Below are positions 16,465 through 25,666 of a DNA stretch of 64,000 nt, piece by piece (the first letter of the stretch is position 1; each line of letters begins with the position of its first letter). Origin of the DNA: Pseudomonas alcaligenes (GTDB lineage Bacteria; Pseudomonadota; Gammaproteobacteria; Pseudomonadales; Pseudomonadaceae); assembly GCF_014490745.1 (NCBI RefSeq), contig NZ_LZEU01000001.1, forward strand, positions 1,759,501 to 1,823,500. Direction: 5' to 3'. Position numbers and translations under genes: made by a program. Under the pieces are notes generated by a model. That model was not told the DNA's origin, ran no database searches, and was given only the letters and a program-made list of their open reading frames with translations.

Positions 16465-17433
16465 TCAGGGCTTGCGGGCCGTCAATACGGCGCGGGTCGG
16501 CGCCGGCAGGCCTTCGATGGTGCGGCCATGGTCGGTCGGGTCGAGGAAGTCGGGCAGCGACTGGAAGCGCATCCACTCGGTGGCGCGTTGTTCCTCGACA
16601 CTGGTGGTGGAGACATCCACGCACTGCACGTCGACGAAGCCGGCGCGGCGCAGCCACAGCTCCAGTGCCGGCACCGAGGGCAGGAACCAGACGTTGCGCA
16701 TCATCGCGTAGCGATCTTCGGGCACCAGCACCTGCTGGGCGTCGCCTTCCACCACCAGGGTTTCCAGCACCAGTTCGCCGCCGCGTACCAGGCAGTCCTT
16801 GAGTTCCAGCAGGTGGTCGATGGGCGAGCGGCGGTGATACAGCACGCCCATGGAAAACACTGTGTCGAAGCCTTCCAGGCGCGGCGGCAGTTCTTCCAGG
16901 GCCAGCGGCAGGTGCCAGGCCGGCAGGTCGGGGAGGAAGTGCTTGAGGGCGAGGAACTGGTTGAGGAACAGCCAGTTGGGGTCGACCCCGACCACGCAGC
17001 CGGCACCGGCGCCGAGCATGCGCCACATGTAGTAGCCGTTGCCGCAGCCGACATCGAGGATGCACTTGTTGCGCAGATCCAGGTGCGCGGCGACCCGCTG
17101 CCATTTCCAGTCCGAGCGCCATTCGGTGTCGATGTGCACGCCGAACAACTCGAACGGCCCCTTGCGCCAGGGAATCAGGCCCTGCAGGGCGCTTTTCAGG
17201 GTGGCACGGGTGGCGTCGTCGCAGGGGCCGTCAAGGCGCAGGGCGCTGCCCAGTTCCCGCTGTTGCACCGGGAGGGCGGGGAGCGCCTGCACGGCGGCGA
17301 ACCAGCGCTGCAGATCGCCGTGACCGACTGCCAGCTTGGCGTCGATCTGTGCCGGCAAGTCGGCAGCCCAGTCTTGCAGCGGGCTGCCGGCCAGGCGTTG
17401 TTGCAGGGCGTCGAGGTCGAGATGGGCGATCAT
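16465..17433 (-). CDS. cmoB: CmoB, tRNA U34 carboxymethyltransferase
   Basis: A 322-residue SAM-dependent enzyme, the same size as E. coli CmoB (323). It has a long N-terminal extension and the cofactor motif [13 protein letters not shown] near residue 122. CmoB transfers a carboxymethyl group from carboxy-SAM to 5-hydroxyuridine at wobble position 34, giving cmo5U in tRNAs that read N-ending codons. I chose the ATG at 17433, which overlaps the cmoA stop as ATGA; 14 more upstream codons are open but would run into cmoA. The overlap implies translational coupling with its partner. Confidence 0.92.
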   Translation of the reverse strand: MIAHLDLDALQQRLAGSPLQDWAADLPAQIDAKLAVGHGDLQRWFAAVQALPALPVQQRELGSALRLDGPCDDATRATLKSALQGLIPWRKGPFELFGVHIDTEWRSDWKWQRVAAHLDLRNKCILDVGCGNGYYMWRMLGAGAGCVVGVDPNWLFLNQFLALKHFLPDLPAWHLPLALEELPPRLEGFDTVFSMGVLYHRRSPIDHLLELKDCLVRGGELVLETLVVEGDAQQVLVPEDRYAMMRNVWFLPSVPALELWLRRAGFVDVQCVDVSTTSVEEQRATEWMRFQSLPDFLDPTDHGRTIEGLPAPTRAVLTARKP

Positions 17434-18173
17434 GGCAGGGCAATCAGCGAGGCGAAGTTGATGCACTGGAACCACGGCACGACCTTGCTGAAACCGGCGG
17501 CCAGCAGGCGTTCGCGGTGCTGCTCGAGGCTGTCGGGCTTCATCACGTTTTCGATGGCGCTACGTTTCTGGGCGATTTCCAGCTCGCTGTAGCCATTGGC
17601 GCGCTTGAAGGCAATATGCAGGTCGCCGAGCAACTGGTGTTCTTCACTGTCTTCGAAACGCAGCTTCTCCGAGAGGATCAGCGCGCCGCCGGGCAGCAGG
17701 GCCTGGCGGATGCGGGTCAGCAGTTCCAGGCGCTGCTCGGGGGCGATGAACTGCAGGGTGAAGTTGAAGGCCACCAGCGAGGTCGGCTGCAGCTCCAGGG
17801 CGAGAATGTCGGCCTCGATCACCTCGACCGGCAGCAGCTCCTGGAACATCGCATCCTGGGCGTGCAGGTACTCGCGGCAGCGCTCGACCATGGCGTGGGA
17901 GTTGTCCACCGCGATCACCCGGCAGCCTTCGGCCTTCACATGCCGGCGCAGGGCCTGGGTCACTGCGCCCAGCGAGCTGCCCAGGTCATACAGGAGGGTG
18001 TTCGGCTGGGCGAACTGGGCGGCCAGCACGCCGAGGTTCTCGACGATGGTCGGGTAGCCCGGCACCGAGCGCTTGATCATGTCCGGGAAGACCTTGACCA
18101 CGTCCTCGTTGAAGGCGAAGTCCGGCACCTGATCCAGGGGCTGGGCGAAGAGGCGGTCGGGAGTCTGTTTCAC
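17430..18173 (-). CDS. cmoA: CmoA, carboxy-SAM synthase
   Basis: A 247-residue SAM-binding protein with [12 protein letters not shown] near residue 62 and NFTLQFI near residue 136, both typical of CmoA. It makes carboxy-S-adenosylmethionine from SAM and prephenate, the donor used by CmoB, and so links tRNA modification to the shikimate pathway. The gene overlaps cmoB by 4 bp and is the first of the four-gene minus-strand run. A large palindromic element lies about 70 bp upstream. Confidence 0.92.
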   Translation of the reverse strand: MKQTPDRLFAQPLDQVPDFAFNEDVVKVFPDMIKRSVPGYPTIVENLGVLAAQFAQPNTLLYDLGSSLGAVTQALRRHVKAEGCRVIAVDNSHAMVERCREYLHAQDAMFQELLPVEVIEADILALELQPTSLVAFNFTLQFIAPEQRLELLTRIRQALLPGGALILSEKLRFEDSEEHQLLGDLHIAFKRANGYSELEIAQKRSAIENVMKPDSLEQHRERLLAAGFSKVVPWFQCINFASLIALP

Positions 18174-18242
18174 GGCGTCGTCGTCGGGGAGCGGAAAAGG
18201 CCGGCATTCTAGCGAAGTGCCGGCCGCGGCCCAAATCCCTTA

Positions 18243-18382
18243 GAACCTGTTCACGATCTTTTGGACTAGGGCCAGACAAGGCAAAAACAGATGAGGGAGC
18301 GGAGTTTACGGGCTGTAAATGAGCATCCCGAGTCTGTTTTTAACGCCGTATGGCCGACGGACGGAAGATCATGAACAGGTTC
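18243..18382. repeat. Large near-palindromic element, copy A (140 bp)
   Basis: The ends GAACCTGTTCA...TGAACAGGTTC are inverted, and the complementarity continues inward (AAAAACAGA/TCTGTTTTT, GGCC.../...GGCC) to a centre TTTAC-GGGCT-GTAAA. The whole stretch can fold into one imperfect hairpin. Copies B (32908) and C (55851) share the core GGAGTTTACG and TGTAAATGAGCA. The right end touches the TAA stop of the minus-strand lipoprotein gene. Confidence 0.82.
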
Positions 18383-18955
18383 TTACTTCAGCTGGTCGGA
18401 GAAAAACTCACCGGCGCCCTGCAGCGGGCCCAGTGGATTGCGCTTGACCTCGTAGCGGCGGATGTTCGGCTCGCCGTTGCTGACCTTGTGCACCAGGGTG
18501 TCGTCGACCAGCACGAACACCGCGCGGAAGGCCCAGCCCTGCAGCTCGCGCTTCTTGCGGAAGTTGAACACGTCGGCCCAGAAGTTGCCGACCCGCTGGG
18601 TGTCGGTCTTCTTGAAGTCGAAGGCGTAGCCGATGCAGCGATCCTTGGCATCCAGGCACTGCAGCAGGCCGTCCGGCAGATAGCTGATGGGCACGTTGGG
18701 CTGCACGAACATCAGGCGCAGGTCGATGAACGAGAGCATCTTGCCGTTGCCCTGGGTCAGCGGGTCGAAGCCCAGGGCAAAGAGTTCGGAGCGGGTGGTC
18801 TTGCCGGTCTGCGCCTGGGAGTAGCGGATCTCGGCATCAAGGTAGTCGTTGAAGGGCGACAGGTCTTCCGCCTGCTCGCTGGGCAACAGGCTGCCGCAGC
18901 CGCTCAGCAGGACTACCGTGCACGCCGTGATCGACTGCTTGATGCCGTTCATCAT
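18383..18955 (-). CDS. Lipoprotein of unknown function
   Basis: A product of about 190 residues with a short signal segment and the lipobox LSGC, so it is probably an envelope lipoprotein. Two adjacent ATGs (18955 and 18952) follow AAGGGAG; the second has the better spacing. The mature part contains a three-residue CLDAKDRC loop with two Cys that may form a disulfide. No family recognised. Its stop codon directly abuts repeat copy A, which may supply the 3' end of the transcript. Confidence 0.7.
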   Translation of the reverse strand: MMNGIKQSITACTVVLLSGCGSLLPSEQAEDLSPFNDYLDAEIRYSQAQTGKTTRSELFALGFDPLTQGNGKMLSFIDLRLMFVQPNVPISYLPDGLLQCLDAKDRCIGYAFDFKKTDTQRVGNFWADVFNFRKKRELQGWAFRAVFVLVDDTLVHKVSNGEPNIRRYEVKRNPLGPLQGAGEFFSDQLK

Positions 18956-19115
18956 CTTCTCCCTTCGAGGTCTGCCTTCTCTCTATAGACGATTTGTGCG
19001 CGGCATGCCGTTTCAGCAGCGATACAGGTGCGGGGGCTCGCAGCACTGTGCAAAACCCTGCACGGCTTTTCGCCGCAACGACCATCAGCGGTTAAGCTTG
19101 GGGGAAGTTCTGGCA

Positions 19116-20831
19116 ATGGATCGCTGTATGCCCATGAGTGCTGCTAACCGACTACAGGCCGGGTTTGTTCTGGCCATCGTGTTCCTCGGCCTGAATATCC
19201 TGCTGCCGTTGTTCAGCAGCCATCAGCAGGCGCAGCTACGTGCGCGCTACGAGGCCCAGGAGCAGATGCGCAACCAGAACCAGCAACTGCTCTCGGCGCT
19301 CAAGGATGGCGAGACCGGCCAGCGCGGCTTTTCCCTCACCGCCCGCGAAGACTTCCTCTCGCCGCTGTACCAGAGCTTCGTCGATGTCGACGCGCTGCTG
19401 CACGGGATGAGCCTCGAAGCCAGCGGCGATGCCGAACTGGAACCCCTGGTGCAGAGCATGGCGCCGCTGATTGTCGAGCAGCGCAGTTATTTCAATGAGG
19501 TCATCCAGCTGCGGCGTCAGGATGGTCTGCAGGCGGTCAGCGAGCGGATTGCCGAGGGCAAGGGCAAGCGCCTGATGGATAGCCTGCGTCATCAGGTTGC
19601 CGACCTGCAGATGATCCTTGAGCGGCGCCTGCTGCTGCTGGAGCAGGACATGGCCTGGCAGGATCGGCTGGGGCTGATCCTGTTGCTGCTGATTGCGGTG
19701 CTGGATCTGCTGATGATTGGCCTGCTGTTCCGCTCCACCTTCCGCCTGCTGCGCGAAGGGCGGCGTGCACGGCAAAGTCTGCAGGCGCTGAGCGAGCAGC
19801 TGTCCGGTGGCCTGCAGCGCCTGGAACTGCGCAACCGCGAGATCTCGCTGCTCAGCCGCATGGCCGGCGCGCTGCACTCGGTCAGCCAGTTCGACGAGTG
19901 CTACAGCATCATCGGCCGTTTCGCCCAGCAGCTGTTCCCCCGCAACATGGGCAGCCTGGCGTTGTTCCATCCCTCGCGCGACGTGCTCGAGTCGGTGGCC
20001 AGCTGGGGCGGCTGGCCAGCCGAGTTGGACATGTTCGAGCCGCAGAGCTGCTGGGCCATCCGCCGCGGGCAGAGCCACCAGGTGCTGAATGTCGAGCATG
20101 ATCTGCTCTGCCCGCACTTGGAGGGTAGCCACGTGATGGCCCATGGTTACCTGTGCGTACCGTTGATGGCCCAGGGCGAACCGCTGGGGGTGTTGACCCT
20201 CAATGGCGAGCCGAGCGCCGACCTGGAACTGGCCGAAGCCTTTGCCGAGCAGGTGTCGTTGGGCGTAGCCAACCTGTCGCTGCGCGACAGCCTGCGCCAG
20301 CAGTCGCTGATCGATGCACTGACCGGCCTGCACAACCGCCGCTTCCTCGACGAAACCCTGCGCCGCGAACTGCTGCGCGCGGGGCGCAAGCAGCAGCCGG
20401 TGGCCGTGGTGCTGCTGGATGTCGACCACTTCAAGCGCTTCAACGACACCTTCGGCCATGAGGCCGGCGACCTGGTGCTGCGTCACCTGGCCCAGGAAAT
20501 GAAGCGCCATGTGCGCAGCAGCGACCTTGCCTGCCGCTATGGCGGCGAGGAATTTGCCCTGGTGCTACCGGAAATCAGCCGCGAAGACGCCATCGACCGT
20601 TGCGAAGTGCTGCGTCTGTCGGTCAGCCGCCTGCAGGTGCGCTATGGCGGCCAGCCGCTCGGGCCGATCAGCATTTCCCTGGGCATGGCCTGGTTCCCGG
20701 CCGATGGCGAGCAGCCGGACAGCCTGCTGCATGCCGCCGACACCGCGCTGTACCAGGCCAAGCGCGATGGGCGTAACCGCCTGTGCATCTACCGCAGTGA
20801 CGCCAGCGATACCGCGGCCACACCCGGCTGA
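19116..20831 (+). CDS. CHASE3-GAF-GGDEF diguanylate cyclase
   Basis: A 571-residue membrane protein. TM1 lies near residues 13-31. A periplasmic domain of about 150 residues with CHASE3-like KDGETGQRGF follows, then TM2 near 185-207, a GAF-like domain (about 245-390) and a C-terminal GGDEF domain. The active site reads GGEEF at 476-480, which is catalytically competent in other cyclases. An inhibitory I-site RSSD stands five residues before it. It should make cyclic di-GMP in response to a periplasmic signal, with product feedback. GGGGGAAG supports the start at 19116. Its last 43 bp overlap the convergent lysoplasmalogenase gene. Confidence 0.88.
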   Translation: MDRCMPMSAANRLQAGFVLAIVFLGLNILLPLFSSHQQAQLRARYEAQEQMRNQNQQLLSALKDGETGQRGFSLTAREDFLSPLYQSFVDVDALLHGMSLEASGDAELEPLVQSMAPLIVEQRSYFNEVIQLRRQDGLQAVSERIAEGKGKRLMDSLRHQVADLQMILERRLLLLEQDMAWQDRLGLILLLLIAVLDLLMIGLLFRSTFRLLREGRRARQSLQALSEQLSGGLQRLELRNREISLLSRMAGALHSVSQFDECYSIIGRFAQQLFPRNMGSLALFHPSRDVLESVASWGGWPAELDMFEPQSCWAIRRGQSHQVLNVEHDLLCPHLEGSHVMAHGYLCVPLMAQGEPLGVLTLNGEPSADLELAEAFAEQVSLGVANLSLRDSLRQQSLIDALTGLHNRRFLDETLRRELLRAGRKQQPVAVVLLDVDHFKRFNDTFGHEAGDLVLRHLAQEMKRHVRSSDLACRYGGEEFALVLPEISREDAIDRCEVLRLSVSRLQVRYGGQPLGPISISLGMAWFPADGEQPDSLLHAADTALYQAKRDGRNRLCIYRSDASDTAATPG

Positions 20832-21493
20832 GCCGTGCGCGCCAGGCAGGAGGCGGCAATGCCCAGCTGGCCGAGCCAGTAGCTGAGCAGGATGGTGTAG
20901 CTGGCGCCGTCGAAGGGCAGGACGAAGCGGTTGATCCCGATCAGGCTGTCCGACAGCACGAACAGCAGCGCTCCCAGGCCGGCCAGGCAGGCTGAGCGAC
21001 GTTCGATGGCCGGTTCTGTCAGGCGGGCCAGGGCGCGCCAGAGCATGGCGCCGATGGCCAGGCTGTAGCATGCCACCGGCAGCAGCAGGGCGCCGAGACC
21101 GGCGCTGGCGAGCAGGGCGAACATGCCGCCGCTGGCCAGCACGGCCAGCAGCAGGGCGCCCGGAGCCAGACGCCGGCTGCTGCTCAGGTAGGCGCGTAGG
21201 TAGGCCAGGTGGGCCAGCAGGAAGGCACCGAGGCCGAAGACGAACAGATCGGCCGGCCATTCCAGCAGCAGGTCGCCGAGCAGGGACAATCCCAGCCCCG
21301 CCGCGATCCAGCGTCTATAGGTTCCGGCCGGCGCCTGGCGCAGCCAGAGCAGCAGGGCGAGGATCGGCAGCGGTTTGCCCAGCAGGCACAGCCACTGCGG
21401 GCCAAGCAGGCGACCGAGCAGCATCAGGACAATCCCGAGCAGGGCAAGCAGGAGCAGGCGGAGGGGCATGGGGCGGGCTCTCTTTTTCGCCAT
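20789..21493 (-). CDS. YhhN/TMEM86-type lysoplasmalogenase
   Basis: A 234-residue polytopic membrane protein with about eight hydrophobic segments. Family features include LGLSLLGDLLLEW near residue 65 and FVLSDSLIGINRF near residue 180, the two acidic motifs of the YhhN family. Members cleave the vinyl-ether bond of lysoplasmalogens; the bacterial role is less clear. The ATG at 21493 follows GGGAATA. A longer frame to 21535 is open but has no signal. The 3' end overlaps the convergent cyclase gene by 43 bp. Confidence 0.75.
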   Translation of the reverse strand: MAKKRARPMPLRLLLLALLGIVLMLLGRLLGPQWLCLLGKPLPILALLLWLRQAPAGTYRRWIAAGLGLSLLGDLLLEWPADLFVFGLGAFLLAHLAYLRAYLSSSRRLAPGALLLAVLASGGMFALLASAGLGALLLPVACYSLAIGAMLWRALARLTEPAIERRSACLAGLGALLFVLSDSLIGINRFVLPFDGASYTILLSYWLGQLGIAASCLARTAQPGVAAVSLASLR

Positions 21494-21570
21494 TATTCCC
21501 ACAGTCGGCGCTGCGCCGCCGGCAACGCGCGCCAATCCCGGTGGCGGATGGCGTCAGGCCCGTGCGGGCC

Positions 21571-21972
21571 TCAGCGCACGCTGATGGCGCAGTCGATGGT
21601 CTTGGCCGGCGCCACGCCCACTTCCCACGGGCGCTGGTACTGCATCAGCAGGCGGCCTTGGCCGACCTGGTAGGCCTGGTAGCGCCAGCTGGACTGGCCG
21701 GCACCGCCCACCAGGCCGGCGTCTTCCGGAGTCACGTAGACCTCCGGGCCGAGGCTGCGCAGCACGCCGGGGGCGGCATCGGCCACCACCCAGCGGAAAC
21801 CGGTGGTGGGGTTGCTTGGCAGGGTGATGGTCAGGGTCTGGCCGCTGTGCAGTTGCATCGGGCACTTGCCCAGCTGCTTCTCTTCCATGTTGACGCTGGG
21901 CTTGGGGCCCGAGCTGCAGGCGGCGAGCAGGGCGAGGCTGCAGGGCAGCAGCAGGCGGTGGGCACGGTTCAT
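21571..21972 (-). CDS. icp: Chagasin-family cysteine peptidase inhibitor lipoprotein
   Basis: A 133-residue protein with lipobox LAAC near residue 18. Three inhibitor loops typical of the I42 family are visible: NPTTGFRW, GLVGGAG and QRPWE. Chagasin-type inhibitors block papain-family cysteine peptidases. The start MNRAHRLLLPCS at 21972 is chosen for its signal peptide. In P. aeruginosa the inhibitor gene (PA0778) is next to the second Lon gene (PA0779), and the same order occurs here: lon-icp-lysoplasmalogenase on one strand. Confidence 0.82.
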   Translation of the reverse strand: MNRAHRLLLPCSLALLAACSSGPKPSVNMEEKQLGKCPMQLHSGQTLTITLPSNPTTGFRWVVADAAPGVLRSLGPEVYVTPEDAGLVGGAGQSSWRYQAYQVGQGRLLMQYQRPWEVGVAPAKTIDCAISVR

Positions 21973-22042
21973 GGCGGACTCCGGTCGATCGAAAACCCCT
22001 GCAGCATAGCGGTTGCCTTGCCGTTGGGGCGAGCGCAAGTCC

Positions 22043-22092
22043 GTAGGGCGGGTGAAACCCGCGATTGGCCACGCGGGCTTCACTCGCCCTAC
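22043..22092. repeat. Palindromic repeat between icp and the Lon gene
   Basis: GTAGGGCGGGTGAAACCC pairs with its near-exact reverse complement ending CTCGCCCTAC at 22092, with an 8-nt loop. Same family as 7093-7144 and 4081-4131. It lies 3 bp past the Lon stop codon. Confidence 0.8.
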
Positions 22093-22095
22093 GGT

Positions 22096-24483
22096 TCAGT
22101 CGAACAGCACCTTGGCCACGTCGGCGTAGCGCCTGGCGAAGTGCACGGTCAGGCCTTCCTTGAGGTAGTCCGGCAGTTCGGCGAAGTCGCCGCGGTTGGC
22201 CTCCGGCAGGATCAGTTCGAACAGCTTCTGCCGGCGCGCCGCGATGACTTTCTCGCGCACCCCGCCGATGGCCAGCACCTGGCCGGTCAGGGTCAGCTCA
22301 CCGGTCATGGCCACGCCCTTTTTCGGCGCCTGGTTGCGCGCCAGGGAGAGCAGGGCGCTGGCCATGCTGATGCCGGCGCTGGGGCCGTCCTTGGGCGTGG
22401 CGCCTTCGGGCACGTGCAGGTGGACGAAGGCCTGGTCGAAGAAGTGCGGGTCGCCACCGTAGCGCTTGAGGTGCGAGCCGATGTAGCTGTAGGCGATTTC
22501 CGCCGACTCCTTCATCACCTCGCCAAGCTGGCCGGTGAGCTTGAAGCCGCGATTGAGGCTGTGGATGCGGGTGGCCTCGATCGGCAGGGTGGCACCACCC
22601 ATGCTGGTCCAGGCCAGGCCGGTGATCACGCCGGTGCCCTGGATATGCAGCTCGCTGCGGAACGGCGGCATGCCGAGCAGGGCTTCGAGGTCGCGCGGGC
22701 CGATCTTCACCTTCTCGTCCGGGTGCTCCAGCAGCCGAACCACTGCCTTGCGCACCAGCTTGCCGAGCTGTTTCTCCAGTTGGCGCACTCCGGCCTCGCG
22801 GGCATAGCCCTCGATCACCGCCTTCAGTGCGGTATCGCTGATGCTCAGCTGGTTTTTCTTGACCCCGGCCTTGTCCAGCTGGCGCGGCCACAGGTGGCGC
22901 TTGGCGATGGCCAGTTTTTCCTCGGCGATGTAGCCGGACAGGCGGATCACCTCCATGCGGTCGAGCAGCGGGCCGGGGATCGAGTCCAGGGTGTTGGCGG
23001 TGCAGACGAACAGCACCTTGGACAGATCCAGGCGCAGATCCAGGTAATGGTCGAGAAACTCGACGTTCTGCTCTGGGTCGAGGGTTTCCAGCAGCGCCGA
23101 GGCCGGGTCGCCCTGGTAGCTGCTGCCCATCTTGTCGATCTCGTCGAGCATGATCACCGGGTTCATCACCTCGACGTCCTTGAGCGCCTGCACCAGCTTG
23201 CCGGGCATGGCGCCGATGTAGGTGCGGCGGTGGCCCTTGATCTCCGCCTCATCGCGCATGCCGCCGACGCTGAAACGGTAGAAGGGCCGGCCGAGGCTCT
23301 CGGCAATGGATTTGCCGATGCTGGTCTTGCCCACCCCGGGCGGGCCGACCAGGAGGATGATGGAGCCGGCGATCTCGCCCTTGAAGGCGCCCACGGCGAG
23401 GAACTCGAGGATGCGCGCCTTCACGTCGTCGAGCCCGGCGTGCTGGCCGTCGAGCACCTGGCGGGCGTGTGGCAGGTCGAGGCGATCGGCACCGAAGCGA
23501 CCCCAGGGCACGCTGGTGGCCCAGTCCAGATAATTGCGGGTGACCGCGTATTCGGGGGAGCCGGCCTCGAGGATGGCCAGCTTGCCGAGTTCCTCGTCGA
23601 TGCGTTTGCGCGCCTGTTCCGGCAGCTGCTTACCGTCGAGGCGGGCGCGGAACTCGTCGGCGTCGGCGCTGCGATCGTCTTTGCTGAGGCCCAGCTCCTG
23701 CTGGATGATTTTCAGCTGCTCCTTGAGGAAGAACTCGCGCTGGCGTTCGCCGATCTTGCGGTTGACCTCGGCCGACAGCTCGTTCTGCAGACGCGCCACC
23801 TCCACTTCCTTGCGCAGCATGGGCAGCACTTTCTCCATGCGCTTGAGGATCGGCACGGTGTCCAGCACCTCCTGCAGCACCCCGGCCGGGGCAGTGGTCA
23901 GGGCGGCGGCAAAGTCGGTCAGCGGCGAGGGCTGGTTGGGACTGAAGCGGTTCAGGTAGTTCTTCAGCTCCTCGCTGTACAGCGGGTTGAGCGGCAGCAG
24001 CTCCTTGATCGCATTGATCAGCGCCATGCCGTAGGCCTTGACCTCATCGCGCGGGTCGTCGGCGCTCTGCGGGTATTCCACCTCGGCCAGGTAGGGCGGG
24101 CGATGGCGCTTGAGCCAGCCGCGGATGCGCACCCGCTGCAGGCCCTGGGCGACGAACTGCAGCTTGCCGTCGCCGCGGCTGGCATGGTGCACATGCACCA
24201 GGGTGCCGTGCTCGGGCAGGCTGGCGGTATCGAAGTGGCGCGGGTCGCTCACCGGCTGGTCGACGTAGAACAGCGCCAGGTTCTTGTGCTCGGTGTTGGC
24301 CACCATGTCGAGGGTTTCGGCCCAGTGTTCCTCGTTGACGATCACCGGCAGCACCTGGGCCGGGAAGAACGGGCGGTTGTGGATCGGGATGATGTACAGC
24401 TTGTCCGGCAGGGCCTGGCTGGGAAGGGCCAGGCGGGTGGCCGGGGCTTCGATGTATTCCGCGGAGTTGTCCTGTTCGCTCAT
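22096..24483 (-). CDS. asrA: Second Lon-type ATP-dependent protease (AsrA-like)
   Basis: A 795-residue Lon family serine protease. The N-terminal substrate domain contains PIHNRPFFPAQVLPV. The AAA+ module has Walker A GPPGVGKT (Lys386), followed by Walker B MLDEIDK. The protease domain has DGPSAG with nucleophile Ser702 and its partner Lys745, 43 residues later as in E. coli Lon. In P. aeruginosa the equivalent gene (PA0779, asrA), beside the same inhibitor gene, is induced by aminoglycosides and tied to heat-shock control. It degrades cytoplasmic proteins. Housekeeping lon usually sits by clpX and hupB, which are not here. Confidence 0.9.
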   Translation of the reverse strand: MSEQDNSAEYIEAPATRLALPSQALPDKLYIIPIHNRPFFPAQVLPVIVNEEHWAETLDMVANTEHKNLALFYVDQPVSDPRHFDTASLPEHGTLVHVHHASRGDGKLQFVAQGLQRVRIRGWLKRHRPPYLAEVEYPQSADDPRDEVKAYGMALINAIKELLPLNPLYSEELKNYLNRFSPNQPSPLTDFAAALTTAPAGVLQEVLDTVPILKRMEKVLPMLRKEVEVARLQNELSAEVNRKIGERQREFFLKEQLKIIQQELGLSKDDRSADADEFRARLDGKQLPEQARKRIDEELGKLAILEAGSPEYAVTRNYLDWATSVPWGRFGADRLDLPHARQVLDGQHAGLDDVKARILEFLAVGAFKGEIAGSIILLVGPPGVGKTSIGKSIAESLGRPFYRFSVGGMRDEAEIKGHRRTYIGAMPGKLVQALKDVEVMNPVIMLDEIDKMGSSYQGDPASALLETLDPEQNVEFLDHYLDLRLDLSKVLFVCTANTLDSIPGPLLDRMEVIRLSGYIAEEKLAIAKRHLWPRQLDKAGVKKNQLSISDTALKAVIEGYAREAGVRQLEKQLGKLVRKAVVRLLEHPDEKVKIGPRDLEALLGMPPFRSELHIQGTGVITGLAWTSMGGATLPIEATRIHSLNRGFKLTGQLGEVMKESAEIAYSYIGSHLKRYGGDPHFFDQAFVHLHVPEGATPKDGPSAGISMASALLSLARNQAPKKGVAMTGELTLTGQVLAIGGVREKVIAARRQKLFELILPEANRGDFAELPDYLKEGLTVHFARRYADVAKVLFD

Positions 24484-24555
24484 GACTGCCCTTGCTGGTT
24501 CGACGGCTAGTACCGAACTAGATGGGGCAGTGGCAGCGGCTTTTCAATCCAGGGT

Positions 24556-24843
24556 TCAGCCGAGCAGGCTGCGGCGCTGGCCGAGCTGCTCGTCGATCAG
24601 CGGGGGCAGCAGGCTGAAGCACTCGGCGGGAGCGATCAGCACCTGGGCCGGCTCGATCAGTTGCCGACACAGTTGTTCCAGGGCCTGGGCCAGAGCCGTC
24701 TGGCGCAGTGCACGGGGCCGCAGGCGCTGGCTCAGGTAGCGCAGCTGCAGCGGCAGCGATTGCGGATCTGTTGCTGTCGGCGTGCCGGCGCTGGTACTGG
24801 ACAGCCCGGCGCCGAGTTCCAGCCTGCCACCCGTCGCGTGCAT
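24556..24843 (-). CDS. Possible 95-residue protein
   Basis: An open frame of 96 codons fills the gap between the Lon gene and the divergent AraC regulator. The product starts MHATGGRLELGAG and contains a helical, Leu/Gln-rich stretch (RQTALAQALEQLCRQLIEP). The ribosome-binding site is weak. No family recognised. It could be real, because the gap would otherwise be 417 bp of codon-like sequence, but it could also be a shadow. Expression evidence is lacking. Confidence 0.4.
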   Translation of the reverse strand: MHATGGRLELGAGLSSTSAGTPTATDPQSLPLQLRYLSQRLRPRALRQTALAQALEQLCRQLIEPAQVLIAPAECFSLLPPLIDEQLGQRRSLLG

Positions 24844-24900
24844 TGCCGATTTTCTGTCCAACTGGTTAAAGTGCAGCCTGCCTTTCAGCCGTAGCCCGCC

Positions 24901-25653
24901 ATGCTCAAAGCCCGCCTGATGTGCCTGGACAACCAGGCCCATGAACATGCCCATGACTATCACCAGTTGGTCATGTCGCTGTCCGGCCGCGCCGAGTTCG
25001 AGGTCAATGGGCGGGGCGGCGAGGTCTGCCGCATGCGCGCCTGCCTGGTGCCGGGCGATGCCGAGCACCAGTTCGCCGGCGTTGGCGACAACCGCATGCT
25101 GATCCTCGACCTGGATGAGCAGGACACCTCGGCCGAGGATCTCAGCCTGCTCGCCGAGCTGTTCGAGAGCCCGCGCTATCCGGCGCTGGATGCCGACTTC
25201 CAGAACCTGCTGAGCTATGCCGGCGCCGAACTGGCCCGCTATGGCAGCGACCCGCACCTGGCCCGGGCCCTGGGTGGCGTGCTGCTGCGTGCCCTGCACC
25301 TGCGTCTGTTCGGCGAGCGTGCGCAGCTGCCGAGTGGAGCGCTGGATATCGACCGGCTCGATCGCTACATCGGCGAGCACCTGGCCCGGCGCATCACGGT
25401 GATCGAACTGGCCCAGGTGGCCTGCCTGAGCCCGAGCCACTTCCATGCCCAGTTCAAGGACAGCCTCGGCCTCACCCCGCACCAGTACCTGCTCAAGACC
25501 CGCCTCGACCGCGCCGCGCGCCTGCTGCGCGAAAGCCCGTTGCCGCTGGTGCGGATCGCCGAGGAGTGCGGTTTCTCCAGCCAGAGCGCGCTGACCACGG
25601 CGATGCGCCGCTACCTGGGGTTGACCCCGCGCAGCCTGCGCAACGCCGGCTGA
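24901..25653 (+). CDS. AraC-family transcriptional regulator (PruR-like)
   Basis: A 250-residue regulator with an N-terminal cupin-like sensor half (HEHAHDYHQLVMSLSG near residue 13) and a C-terminal AraC helix-turn-helix pair (ITVIELAQVACLSPSHFHAQF near residue 161 and VRIAEECGFSSQSALTTAMRR near 217). In P. aeruginosa pruR, an activator of proline catabolism, is the next gene after asrA, so position supports a PruR assignment. However, putA and putP are not adjacent here. The sulfurtransferase gene follows convergently, 13 bp away. Confidence 0.8.
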   Translation: MLKARLMCLDNQAHEHAHDYHQLVMSLSGRAEFEVNGRGGEVCRMRACLVPGDAEHQFAGVGDNRMLILDLDEQDTSAEDLSLLAELFESPRYPALDADFQNLLSYAGAELARYGSDPHLARALGGVLLRALHLRLFGERAQLPSGALDIDRLDRYIGEHLARRITVIELAQVACLSPSHFHAQFKDSLGLTPHQYLLKTRLDRAARLLRESPLPLVRIAEECGFSSQSALTTAMRRYLGLTPRSLRNAG

Positions 25654-25666
25654 ACAAGCCTGCCGC

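Noticed and set aside
18243..18382. Classical MITE with transposase-recognised ends
   Set aside because: Terminal sequences differ among the three copies, and no target-site duplication was apparent.
21070..24510. 1146-codon open frame on the plus strand opposite the Lon gene
   Set aside because: Antisense shadow of a well-conserved protease gene. The product is rich in Ala, Gly, His and Gln, as such shadows are.
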